A DNA stretch of 34,833 bases from Chryseobacterium oncorhynchi (lineage in GTDB: Bacteria; Bacteroidota; Bacteroidia; Flavobacteriales; Weeksellaceae): contig NZ_PPEI02000002.1 in assembly GCF_002899895.1 (NCBI RefSeq), positions 983,250 through 1,018,082 of the forward strand, given 5' to 3'. Below the pieces are notes generated by a model. That model was not told the DNA's origin. It did not search any database and worked only from the letters and a program-made list of their open reading frames with translations. The position numbers and the translations under genes are program-made. This document shows, piece after piece, positions 28,130 through 34,833 of this stretch; the stretch's first letter is position 1; each line of letters begins with the position of its first letter.

Positions 28130-28687
28130 TTATTTTAATTGGTCTAAAGCAATATTAAGCTTTAGCACATTTACTTTTGATGGTCCAAGAATTCCTAAAA
28201 ACGGTTTCTCAGTCTGATTTTTAATTAAATTATTGATTTGCTCTTCGGAAAGGTTTCTCACTTTTGCAATTCTCTTTGCCTGATATAAAGCTCCCTCCTC
28301 AGAAATATCAGGATCTAGCCCACTTCCACTTGCTGTAGCCAGCTCTACAGGAACTTTAGCATTTCCCATTTCAGGATTTTGAAGTCTTAGAGTGTCTATT
28401 CTTTTTTGTACAGTTTCCAGATATTCTTCGTTGCTTGGGCCTTTATTACTTCCCCCGCTTCCCGCTGCGTTATAGTTTACAGAAGACGGACGCCCATGAA
28501 AATATTTTTCAGATTTAAATTCCTGGCCGATATTAGCATAGAATTTCTGGCCATTATGGGTAATAATTTCTGCATTTCCCTGCGTAGGTAATATTTTTGA
28601 ACCTCCATAGACGATGACCAAATAGATTCCTACAACTACCAACATTACAAGAGTTAATCTGAATGCTGAAACAATATGATTTTTCAT
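28130..28687 (-). CDS. kdpC: Potassium-transporting ATPase subunit C
   Basis: A 185-aa KdpC, the single-span accessory subunit of the KdpFABC K+ pump. One transmembrane helix lies near the N-terminus (about 8-30, TLVMLVVVGIYLVIVYGG). A periplasmic domain follows with YFHGRPSSVNYNAAGSGGSN, ATASGSGLDPDISEEGA and VNVLKLNIALDQL, all conserved in the family. Length is normal. It starts 10 bp after kdpB. Confidence 0.95.
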   Translation of the reverse strand: MKNHIVSAFRLTLVMLVVVGIYLVIVYGGSKILPTQGNAEIITHNGQKFYANIGQEFKSEKYFHGRPSSVNYNAAGSGGSNKGPSNEEYLETVQKRIDTLRLQNPEMGNAKVPVELATASGSGLDPDISEEGALYQAKRIAKVRNLSEEQINNLIKNQTEKPFLGILGPSKVNVLKLNIALDQLK

Positions 28688-28697
28688 TTTTTAAATT

Positions 28698-30737
28698 TTA
28701 ATAGAATAAACTAATCAGTAAATCAATGATCTTGATTCCAATGAACGGAACAATTACACCACCCAAACCGTATATCAAAAGGTTTCTTCTCAACAATGCA
28801 CTGGCACCAATCGGCTTGTACGCTACTCCTTTCAAAGCCAACGGAATAAGGAATGGAATAATCACCGCATTGAAAATAACTGCTGATAATATGGCTGTTT
28901 CCGGGCTATGAAGATTCATGATATTCAACTTTTGAAGAGACGGAATAAAAGTGATAAACAAGGCCGGAATAATGGCAAAATACTTGGCTACATCATTGGC
29001 AATACTGAATGTCGTTAATGTTCCACGAGTCATTAGCAGCTGTTTTCCAATCTCTACAATTTCAATCAGTTTGGTAGGGTCATTATCCAAATCTACCATG
29101 TTACCTGCTTCTTTTGCGGCCTGTGTTCCACTGTTCATCGCCACACCTACATCTGCCTGAGCTAGCGCAGGAGCATCATTTGTCCCGTCTCCCATCATCG
29201 CAACTAATTTACCTTCCTGCTGTTCTTTTTTGATGTAATTCATTTTATCCTCAGGCTTGGCTTCGGCAATGAAATCATCCACGCCTGCTTTTTCTGCGAT
29301 AAATTTTGCAGTTAAAGGATTATCTCCGGTTACCATTACCGTTTTCACTCCCATTTTTCTCAGTCTTTGGAAACGTTCCTGAATTCCGGTTTTAATGATA
29401 TCCTGAAGTTCAATGACACCCCAAACCTTTTCGTTTACGGCTACCACTAGAGGAGTTCCTCCGTTTTCAGCAATTTTGGTCACGGCATCCTGCGTTTCCT
29501 GTGGGAAGATGTGCCCGATTTTTTCAGTCAGTTTTTTTATAGTATCGTAGGCTCCTTTTCTGATTCTGGTATCCTCAAAATCAATCCCTGAAGTTCTGGT
29601 TTCCGCAGTAAAATCTATATAAATAGGATTGGGAACCAATAAATCCTCCGATTTCAGCTGGCTAAGTTCTATAATTGATTTTCCCTCCGGAGTTTCATCG
29701 GCTACAGAGCTTAAAGCAGAAGCTTTAATAAAATCTTCAAGTTGAATTCCCTCAGCAGGATGGAACTGGGTTGCTTTACGGTTTCCGATAGTAATTGTTC
29801 CTGTTTTATCAAGCAAAAGAACATCAATATCTCCAGCAGTTTCCACTGCTTTCCCACTTTTGGTGATCACATTGGCTCTTAATGCTCTATCCATTCCAGC
29901 TATTCCAATTGCAGAAAGCAGACCTCCGATTGTTGTCGGAATAAGACAAACGAAAAGTGAAATAAATGCCGCAATGGTAATCGGTGTCTGCGCATAGTCT
30001 GCAAAAGGCTTTAAAGTAAGGGTAACAATTATAAATGTAAGGGTAAACCCGGCTAAAAGTATGGTTAATGCGATTTCGTTGGGTGTTTTCTGTCTTGATG
30101 CTCCCTCTACAAGGGCAATCATTTTATCTAAAAAGGATTCTCCCGGTTTTGTGGTTACTTTTACTTTAATTCTGTCAGATAATACCTTTGTACCACCTGT
30201 TACAGAACTTTTGTCTCCACCAGCTTCACGAATTACAGGAGCACTTTCTCCGGTAATGGCAGATTCGTCAATGGTTGCCAATCCCTCAATGATCTCACCA
30301 TCCATAGGGATTTGATCTCCGGTTTCACAAAGAAAAATATCTCCCAGCTTCATTTCTGCCGACATTTTTAACGCTGTTTCTACCTGAAATCCGGGTTTAT
30401 TGTCAACAACTAATTTTGCAGGGGTTTCTTCACGTGTTTTTCTAAGGGTATCAGCCTGCGCTTTTCCTCTGGCTTCTGCAATAGCTTCTGCAAAATTCGC
30501 AAACAAGACCGTGAAAAATAAAATTATAAATACGAAAAAATTATATGAGAAACTTCCCTGGGTTTTATCACCAGCCAAACTGAACATGCTTACAATAAAC
30601 ATGACAACGGTTCCGATCTCCACCAGAAACATTACTGGATTTTTAAACATAATTTTAGGATTCAGTTTTACGAAAGACTGTTTAATCGCTTCGTTTACCA
30701 AATCTCTTTGAAACAATGTTTGTGATTGATTTTTCAT
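28698..30737 (-). CDS. kdpB: Potassium-transporting P-type ATPase subunit B
   Basis: A 679-aa P-type ATPase, the catalytic subunit of KdpFABC. It contains the actuator motif TGES (162-165), the phosphorylation site D310 in DKTGTIT, and the P-domain motifs VTGDNPLTA and [16 protein letters not shown], with seven membrane helices in the family arrangement. I chose the ATG at 30737 ([13 protein letters not shown]); the frame extends to 30770 but only by a non-standard codon. It is preceded by a 180-bp gap after kdpA, unlike the tight spacing elsewhere in the operon. Confidence 0.96.
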   Translation of the reverse strand: MKNQSQTLFQRDLVNEAIKQSFVKLNPKIMFKNPVMFLVEIGTVVMFIVSMFSLAGDKTQGSFSYNFFVFIILFFTVLFANFAEAIAEARGKAQADTLRKTREETPAKLVVDNKPGFQVETALKMSAEMKLGDIFLCETGDQIPMDGEIIEGLATIDESAITGESAPVIREAGGDKSSVTGGTKVLSDRIKVKVTTKPGESFLDKMIALVEGASRQKTPNEIALTILLAGFTLTFIIVTLTLKPFADYAQTPITIAAFISLFVCLIPTTIGGLLSAIGIAGMDRALRANVITKSGKAVETAGDIDVLLLDKTGTITIGNRKATQFHPAEGIQLEDFIKASALSSVADETPEGKSIIELSQLKSEDLLVPNPIYIDFTAETRTSGIDFEDTRIRKGAYDTIKKLTEKIGHIFPQETQDAVTKIAENGGTPLVVAVNEKVWGVIELQDIIKTGIQERFQRLRKMGVKTVMVTGDNPLTAKFIAEKAGVDDFIAEAKPEDKMNYIKKEQQEGKLVAMMGDGTNDAPALAQADVGVAMNSGTQAAKEAGNMVDLDNDPTKLIEIVEIGKQLLMTRGTLTTFSIANDVAKYFAIIPALFITFIPSLQKLNIMNLHSPETAILSAVIFNAVIIPFLIPLALKGVAYKPIGASALLRRNLLIYGLGGVIVPFIGIKIIDLLISLFY

Positions 30738-30917
30738 TTTTTTGAAAGAGTTTATAGCATTGTAAATCAATAATAACCATCAAGGCAGACTAAAATTATT
30801 AAGAAATGGAAATGGATAATATTATGTAGTGAATGTTTCGGTAGTTTAGACTAGCATTCCTGAATATTTCAGCTTCCTTAATGGTTGGGTATTGATTTTA
30901 ATTTTTAATGTTCACTT

Positions 30918-32612
30918 TTATTTAGAGAAATACTGGATCTGTTCAGCAATTGGTCCTAAGGTTAATGCAGGGAAGAATGATAGTGCTGCAATAAGCAGAA
31001 TCACCGCCAATGTCATAAACCCAAAAGTTGCTGTATCCGTTTTTAAGGTTCCTGAACTTTCCGGAATGAATTTCTTCTGTGCCAATAATCCTGCAATGGC
31101 TATCGGCCCTATAATCGGGATGAATCTGGAAAGTAATAGTACAATTCCTGTTGAAATATTCCACCATGGGGTATTATCACCTAGCCCTTCGAATCCTGAG
31201 CCGTTATTGGCAGAAGAAGAGGTAAATTCGTATAACATTTCACTGAACCCATGAAAACCAGGATTATTCAATGTTTTTGCTCCAAATTCCGGTAAATAGG
31301 CTGTTAGTGCAGTTCCCACAAGAATTAGAAATGGATGGAACAAAGCTACAATCATAGCGATCTTCATTTCCTTGGCTTCAATCTTTTTCCCCATAAATTC
31401 GGGTGTTCTTCCTACCATCAAGCCACTGATAAATACAGCAAGAATGATAAAAATAAAGTAATTCAGAATTCCGACTCCACAACCACCATAGAAGCAGTTA
31501 ATCATCATAGCAAGAAGCTCATTCATCCCTGAAAGTGGCATTGTACTGTCGTGCATAGAGTTTACAGAACCTGTTGAAATAACTGTGGTTGCAATACTCC
31601 AATATCCCGATGCGGCACTTCCAAAACGGATTTCTTTTCCTTCCATTGCTCCCAGGCTGCTATCAGCACCCATCTTTGTAATCAGAGGATTACCTCCTGT
31701 TTCATTCACAATATTGGGAATGGTAAGAGCCAGAAAACCAACAGTCATCACAGTGAAAATAACCCAAGAAAGTTTTCTTTTCTTTAAATAAAAACCTAGC
31801 GCAAAAACCAATGCAAACGGAATGATCATTTGAGTGACCATTTCAGTCATATTCGTTATATAGTTAGGGTTTTCAAGAGGATGCGCCGAGTTTGCCCCGA
31901 AGAAGCCTCCACCGTTGGTTCCAAGATGTTTAATCGCAACAAAAGCTGCTACTGGTCCTCTGGAAACATCTACTTTTTGTCCCTCTAAAGTCGTAATGTG
32001 ATCTTTTCCTTCGAAAGTCATTGGACTTCCGTTTATAGAAAGAATTAAAGCAACAATTACACTTATTGGAACTAAAATTCTGATCATTGACTTGGTAAAA
32101 TAATCGTAAAAATTACCGAGTTCGGTAGCTGTTTTTTCTTTAAAAGCTTTGAAAAGAACAGCCATTGCAGCCATCCCTGTTGCAGCAGTTACAAACTGTA
32201 AGAACATCAGATAAAGCTGACTCAGATAACTTACTCCTGTTTCTCCCGAATAATGCTGTAGATTACAGTTCACTAAAAAAGAAATGGTTGTATTAAAAGC
32301 CAGATCAGGAGACATATTGGGATTTCCATCAGGATTTAAAGGAAGCCATGCCTGATTCAGCAGAAGCAAAAATCCAATGATGAACCAAACCAGATTAATC
32401 GCCAGCATGGCATACATATTCTGTTTCCAATTCATCTGACGGTTAGGATTAATTCCCGACATTTTATAAATTAACTTTTCAATCGGCTCAAACACCGGAT
32501 CAAGAAAAGTTTTTTTGTATCCATAGACATTAGCAATATATTTACCTAAAAATATCCCGATGACTAATGTAATAGCAAACATTGCTATGATGCCTAAAAT
32601 TTCTGTATTCAT
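30918..32612 (-). CDS. kdpA: Potassium-transporting ATPase subunit A
   Basis: A 564-aa ten-helix membrane protein, the K+-channel-like subunit of KdpFABC. It shows family motifs TNGGGFFGANSAHP, SSANNGSGFEGL, MVGRTPEFMGKKIE and the N-terminal KYIANVYGYKKTFLDP. Selectivity-filter glycines are present in the repeated pore loops. The ATG at 32612 is 6 bp behind the kdpF stop with GAGAT as a possible ribosome-binding site. Confidence 0.96.
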   Translation of the reverse strand: MNTEILGIIAMFAITLVIGIFLGKYIANVYGYKKTFLDPVFEPIEKLIYKMSGINPNRQMNWKQNMYAMLAINLVWFIIGFLLLLNQAWLPLNPDGNPNMSPDLAFNTTISFLVNCNLQHYSGETGVSYLSQLYLMFLQFVTAATGMAAMAVLFKAFKEKTATELGNFYDYFTKSMIRILVPISVIVALILSINGSPMTFEGKDHITTLEGQKVDVSRGPVAAFVAIKHLGTNGGGFFGANSAHPLENPNYITNMTEMVTQMIIPFALVFALGFYLKKRKLSWVIFTVMTVGFLALTIPNIVNETGGNPLITKMGADSSLGAMEGKEIRFGSAASGYWSIATTVISTGSVNSMHDSTMPLSGMNELLAMMINCFYGGCGVGILNYFIFIILAVFISGLMVGRTPEFMGKKIEAKEMKIAMIVALFHPFLILVGTALTAYLPEFGAKTLNNPGFHGFSEMLYEFTSSSANNGSGFEGLGDNTPWWNISTGIVLLLSRFIPIIGPIAIAGLLAQKKFIPESSGTLKTDTATFGFMTLAVILLIAALSFFPALTLGPIAEQIQYFSK

Positions 32613-32618
32613 GATCTC

Positions 32619-32696
32619 TTAAAATTTTTCAGGTTTCATTAAAACATAACAGATATACACAAAGGCAAGTATTGAAAGGAAAAATAAACTCCACAT
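32619..32696 (-). CDS. kdpF: KdpF, small subunit of the K+ pump
   Basis: A 25-codon gene. The peptide begins MWSLFFLSILAFVY and ends with the KdpF hallmark VLMKPEKF. It forms one transmembrane helix that stabilises the KdpABC complex. The start (32694-32696) is 4 bp after the stop of the upstream 27-aa ORF, and the stop lies 6 bp before kdpA, which is the classical kdpF position. Confidence 0.9.
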   Translation of the reverse strand: MWSLFFLSILAFVYICYVLMKPEKF

Positions 32697-32700
32697 AATT

Positions 32701-32784
32701 TTATATTCTATCAAAAAATTCAACTGATTTATATAAAAGCCAAAACAGCACTGCAAAAAGCAGAATCAAACTTATAAGCATCAT
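32701..32784 (-). CDS. Unrecognised 27-aa membrane mini-protein upstream of kdpF
   Basis: A 27-codon frame starting with a double ATG (MMLISLILLFAVLF) and ending SVEFFDRI. Residues about 3-18 form one transmembrane helix, followed by a short charged tail. Its first ATG overlaps the stop of the 35-aa ORF in an ATGA junction (32781-32784), typical of translational coupling, and kdpF starts 4 bp after its stop. I know no named family. It could be an extra small subunit or a regulator of Kdp, or it may only serve coupled translation. Confidence 0.6.
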   Translation of the reverse strand: MMLISLILLFAVLFWLLYKSVEFFDRI

Positions 32785-32888
32785 ACTTTTATTATTAAGG
32801 TTAAAAGAGTAAACAATACATACGATACAATCAGCAAACTCAAAGTGGAATGCTCACGTTTTTTGAACGTTTTTCTTGAAATTGTCAT
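32781..32888 (-). CDS. Unrecognised 35-aa membrane mini-protein, first ORF of the kdp operon
   Basis: A 35-codon frame from the ATG at 32888. The N-terminus is strongly basic (MTISRKTFKKREHS), followed by one transmembrane helix (about 16-33, LSLLIVSYVLFTLLTLII) and a terminal KV. Basic-inside topology predicts an N-in single-span protein. It is followed with a 4-nt ATGA overlap by the 27-aa ORF, then kdpF and kdpA. No family is recognised. The leader is A-rich, as usual for this phylum. Confidence 0.6.
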   Translation of the reverse strand: MTISRKTFKKREHSTLSLLIVSYVLFTLLTLIIKV

Positions 32889-33000
32889 TTTTAAATATTT
32901 TATTCAAGTACTATATGCCAAAAGAAAGTCCAAATTAGAATTAATCATCACAACTAACTACAATACAACCCATTAAGCCAAAAAATCAAACTATATAAAA

Positions 33001-33030
33001 ACAAAAAAGCCTATCAAAATGATAGGCTCT
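33001..33030 (-). terminator. Terminator between the sigma-54 regulator and the kdp operon
   Basis: AGCCTATC (33008-33015) pairs with GATAGGCT (33021-33028). On the minus strand TTTTTTGTTTTT follows. It makes the regulator a separate unit from the kdp genes that follow in the same direction. Confidence 0.9.
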
Positions 33031-33050
33031 TTATTAAAATGATAAATTGT

Positions 33051-34376
33051 TTATTTTAAACCGTATTCTTCCAGTTTACGATATAGCGTGGCAATACCAA
33101 TCTCTAGGAGTCTGGCCGCTTCTGCCTTATTTCCTTTTGTATACTGCAATACTTTCTGTATATGAATTTTTTCAAGGGTTCTCATGCTTAAAGAATCACA
33201 TTCGGGAATCGGTTTTTCTGAATAGTGAGGAAGACTTTCAGCATCCAGCACATTATCATTCATCAAAATCAGGCTTCGTTCCACAGCATTCCTCAATTCA
33301 CGGATATTACCTTTCCAGTCATTTTTCTCCAGCGTTTTGTAATAATCAGGATTCACCTGAATAGAAGATAAATGAAGTTTATGAGAAAATTGATCAATGA
33401 AGTTCTTTGTCAGTATCTTTAAATCCTCTTTCCTATCTCTTAATGCAGGAAGACTAATTTCAAAGACATTTAATCTGAAATATAAATCCTCCCTAAAATT
33501 CCCATGTCTTATTTCTTCTTCAAGATTTCTATTGGTAGCAGCTATAAGCCTAAAATCAGATTTAGAAACCTTGGTCTCTCCCATTTTGATAAACTCTTTG
33601 GTTTCTAGAACTCTCAACAGTTTTGCCTGAAGCTCTATTGGCATCTCACCAATTTCATCCAAGAATAATGTTCCGCCATTAGCTTCTTCAATCAACCCTT
33701 TTTTATCCTTTATAGCACCAGTAAAAGCACCTTGTTTATGGCCAAAAAGTTCACTTTCAAGAATTTCCTTACTAAATGCGGAGCAGTTAATAGCAACAAA
33801 GCTATTTTTCTTTCGATCACTTCCCTCATGAATGGCATTCGCAAAAACTTCCTTACCTGTTCCTGTTTCTCCTGTTAGAAGTACAGCTGCATCCGTTAGT
33901 GCCACTTTCTCTGCCAATTTCTTTGCATGCAAAATCAATGGAGAATTACCAAGAACCTGTGCAAATCCTTTTATACCAGCAGTTGACTGAACTGTTCTGG
34001 ATCTGTTATCCTTAACCTTTTCCAGTGCTTTATATACCAAGGGAATAATTTTCTCGTTGTCATCACCCTTTACCAGATAATCATACGCTCCGTTCTTCAT
34101 CGCCTGAACAGCATCCGTAATATTTCCAAATGCAGTCATTAGGATAATTTCAAGATGAGGGTATTTCGTCTTAATTGATTTTATAAGGTCTACTCCAAAA
34201 GCATCAGGAAGCCGGACATCGCTCAACACAACATCAAAATCATATTGCTCCAGCATTGTCATGGCAGAACGTGCCGTAGAAGCTTCTTTTACATTAAAAT
34301 TCTCTTGGGAAAGGATCATCCCTAATAACTTAAGGAGTTTGATCTCATCATCGATGATCAGAATGTTTCCTGACAT
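33051..34376 (-). CDS. NtrC-type sigma-54-dependent response regulator
   Basis: A 441-aa activator. The receiver domain (about 1-120) has D9/D10, phospho-acceptor D53 (VVLSDVRLP), T81 and K103. The AAA+ domain has Walker A GETGTGKE (169-176), the sigma-54 contact loop GAFTGA (216-221), Walker [11 protein letters not shown] (234-243) and the arginine-finger region [11 protein letters not shown] Fis-type helix-turn-helix forms the C-terminus (about 400-441, [19 protein letters not shown]). All residues needed for activity are present. It lies directly upstream of the kdp operon with its own -7 promoter and terminator and probably takes the role that OmpR-type KdpE has in enterobacteria. Confidence 0.93.
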   Translation of the reverse strand: MSGNILIIDDEIKLLKLLGMILSQENFNVKEASTARSAMTMLEQYDFDVVLSDVRLPDAFGVDLIKSIKTKYPHLEIILMTAFGNITDAVQAMKNGAYDYLVKGDDNEKIIPLVYKALEKVKDNRSRTVQSTAGIKGFAQVLGNSPLILHAKKLAEKVALTDAAVLLTGETGTGKEVFANAIHEGSDRKKNSFVAINCSAFSKEILESELFGHKQGAFTGAIKDKKGLIEEANGGTLFLDEIGEMPIELQAKLLRVLETKEFIKMGETKVSKSDFRLIAATNRNLEEEIRHGNFREDLYFRLNVFEISLPALRDRKEDLKILTKNFIDQFSHKLHLSSIQVNPDYYKTLEKNDWKGNIRELRNAVERSLILMNDNVLDAESLPHYSEKPIPECDSLSMRTLEKIHIQKVLQYTKGNKAEAARLLEIGIATLYRKLEEYGLK

Positions 34377-34401
34377 TATAATTATTTTTGGAAAATTGAT
34401 A

Positions 34402-34409
34402 CAAACTTA
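34402..34409 (-). promoter_or_regulatory. -7 element for the sigma-54 response regulator
   Basis: On the minus strand TAAGTTTG matches TAnnTTTG, about 26-33 bp before the ATG at 34376. A TTTT lies near the expected -33 position. Confidence 0.55.
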
Positions 34410-34482
34410 TTGATTTTATTCGAGTAAAACCCTTTTATAAAAGGAAATTCTTTTCATAACTTATTAGAGGAACTTACTCCCG

Positions 34483-34626
34483 CTATCCACTCATACTCCT
34501 CGCACCATATCGTTTCCATATTTTATCCCTTTTTTCCAATTCCTGCTGCGGGGTAACCGCTTCTATCGGGGCTAATGATAAGTAATGAGTAATATAGTAA
34601 TGATTAATAATCGTAACCGATTCCAT
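34483..34626 (-). CDS. 47-codon open frame near the rRNA operon, uncertain
   Basis: An ATG-started frame whose C-terminal half reads as protein-like: APIEAVTPQQELEKRD followed by a basic stretch ending ARSMSG. The frame continues upstream of the ATG through the hexanucleotide repeat, where it would encode His-Thr pairs. No family is recognised and no promoter or ribosome-binding site is evident. It may be a small gene, the remnant of one, or part of a dispersed repeat that happens to stay open. Confidence 0.3.
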   Translation of the reverse strand: MESVTIINHYYITHYLSLAPIEAVTPQQELEKRDKIWKRYGARSMSG

Positions 34627-34662
34627 AGAAGTAGGCTTTGGCTTGTACTTATCTAGTAATGG

Positions 34663-34686
34663 GGTATGGGTATGAGTATGAGTATG
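34663..34686. repeat. Four-copy hexanucleotide tandem repeat
   Basis: Two GGTATG units followed by two AGTATG units, 24 bp in all. It lies between the rRNA terminator and the 47-codon open frame. Such tracts can vary in copy number by slippage. Confidence 0.8.
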
Positions 34687-34703
34687 TATCTCTCAAAGTA
34701 TAT

Positions 34704-34741
34704 AACAAAAAAAATCCTTTATCGTAATGATAAAGGATTTT
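34704..34741 (-). terminator. Terminator of the rRNA operon
   Basis: AAAATCCTTTATC (34711-34723) pairs perfectly with GATAAAGGATTTT (34729-34741). On the minus strand an eight-T run follows. It lies 17 bp behind the 5S rRNA 3' end. Confidence 0.92.
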
Positions 34742-34758
34742 AAAAATAAAATAAAAAC

Positions 34759-34833
34759 TGGCGGCGGCCTACTCTCCCGCGTTAGCAGTACCATCGGCGC
34801 TGGTGGGCTTAACTTCTGTGTTCGGAATGGGAA
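34759..34833 (-). rRNA. rrf: 5S rRNA, 3' part
   Basis: The reverse complement reads as the 3' two thirds of a bacterial 5S rRNA, with conserved stretches CCGAACACAGAAGTTAAGC, GCGCCGATGGTACTG and GGGAGAGTAGG. The 5' part lies beyond the window edge. The 3' end is placed at the end of the pairing with the missing 5' strand and could be off by one or two bases. Confidence 0.9.

Overview
The window is a piece of a low-GC Bacteroidota chromosome. It most resembles a Chryseobacterium-type member of the Flavobacteriia (family Weeksellaceae). Supporting signs are SusC/SusD outer-membrane proteins, Oar-type TonB receptors, A-rich leaders without strong Shine-Dalgarno sites, and many promoters with the Bacteroidota -7 motif TAnnTTTG. 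The genus is inferred; no 16S gene is present.

Left edge (1-4200): a tRNA-Pro(TGG)/tRNA-Arg(TCT) pair occurs twice. The first pair is cut by the window start; the second lies at 3999-4164. Between them are a LytS-type histidine kinase, its LytTR response regulator and a divergent secreted SMP-30-like beta-propeller. 4400-9735: an MBL-fold hydrolase with a Crp/Fnr regulator, an MgtC-like membrane protein, prmA with a downstream secreted SH3-like protein, and a short-chain dehydrogenase. Small hairpin repeats lie between some of these.

10000-20450 (all minus strand): an outer-membrane uptake and phosphoester block. It contains a susC-susD-calcineurin-like phosphoesterase operon, a secreted glycerophosphodiester phosphodiesterase, and a large Oar-like TonB receptor. 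20686-22692 is ligA, transcribed divergently from the Oar gene. Two small hypothetical genes follow.

23800-34400 (all minus strand): a complete high-affinity potassium uptake locus in an unusual arrangement. In transcription order it holds an NtrC-type sigma-54 response regulator (own terminator), two unrecognised membrane mini-proteins of 35 and 27 aa, kdpF (25 aa), kdpA, kdpB, kdpC, an OmpL-like porin with a GTG start, a 265-bp inverted-repeat element, a truncated KdpD (no kinase part), and a separate HAMP/PAS histidine kinase. The likely picture is that the split KdpD plus the separate kinase and the sigma-54 activator replace the classical KdpD/KdpE pair, and that the porin carries K+ across the outer membrane. 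The two mini-proteins and the inverted-repeat element are the least explained parts.

Right edge (34377-34833): a 47-codon open frame next to a hexanucleotide repeat, an rRNA terminator, and the 3' part of a 5S rRNA gene on the minus strand.
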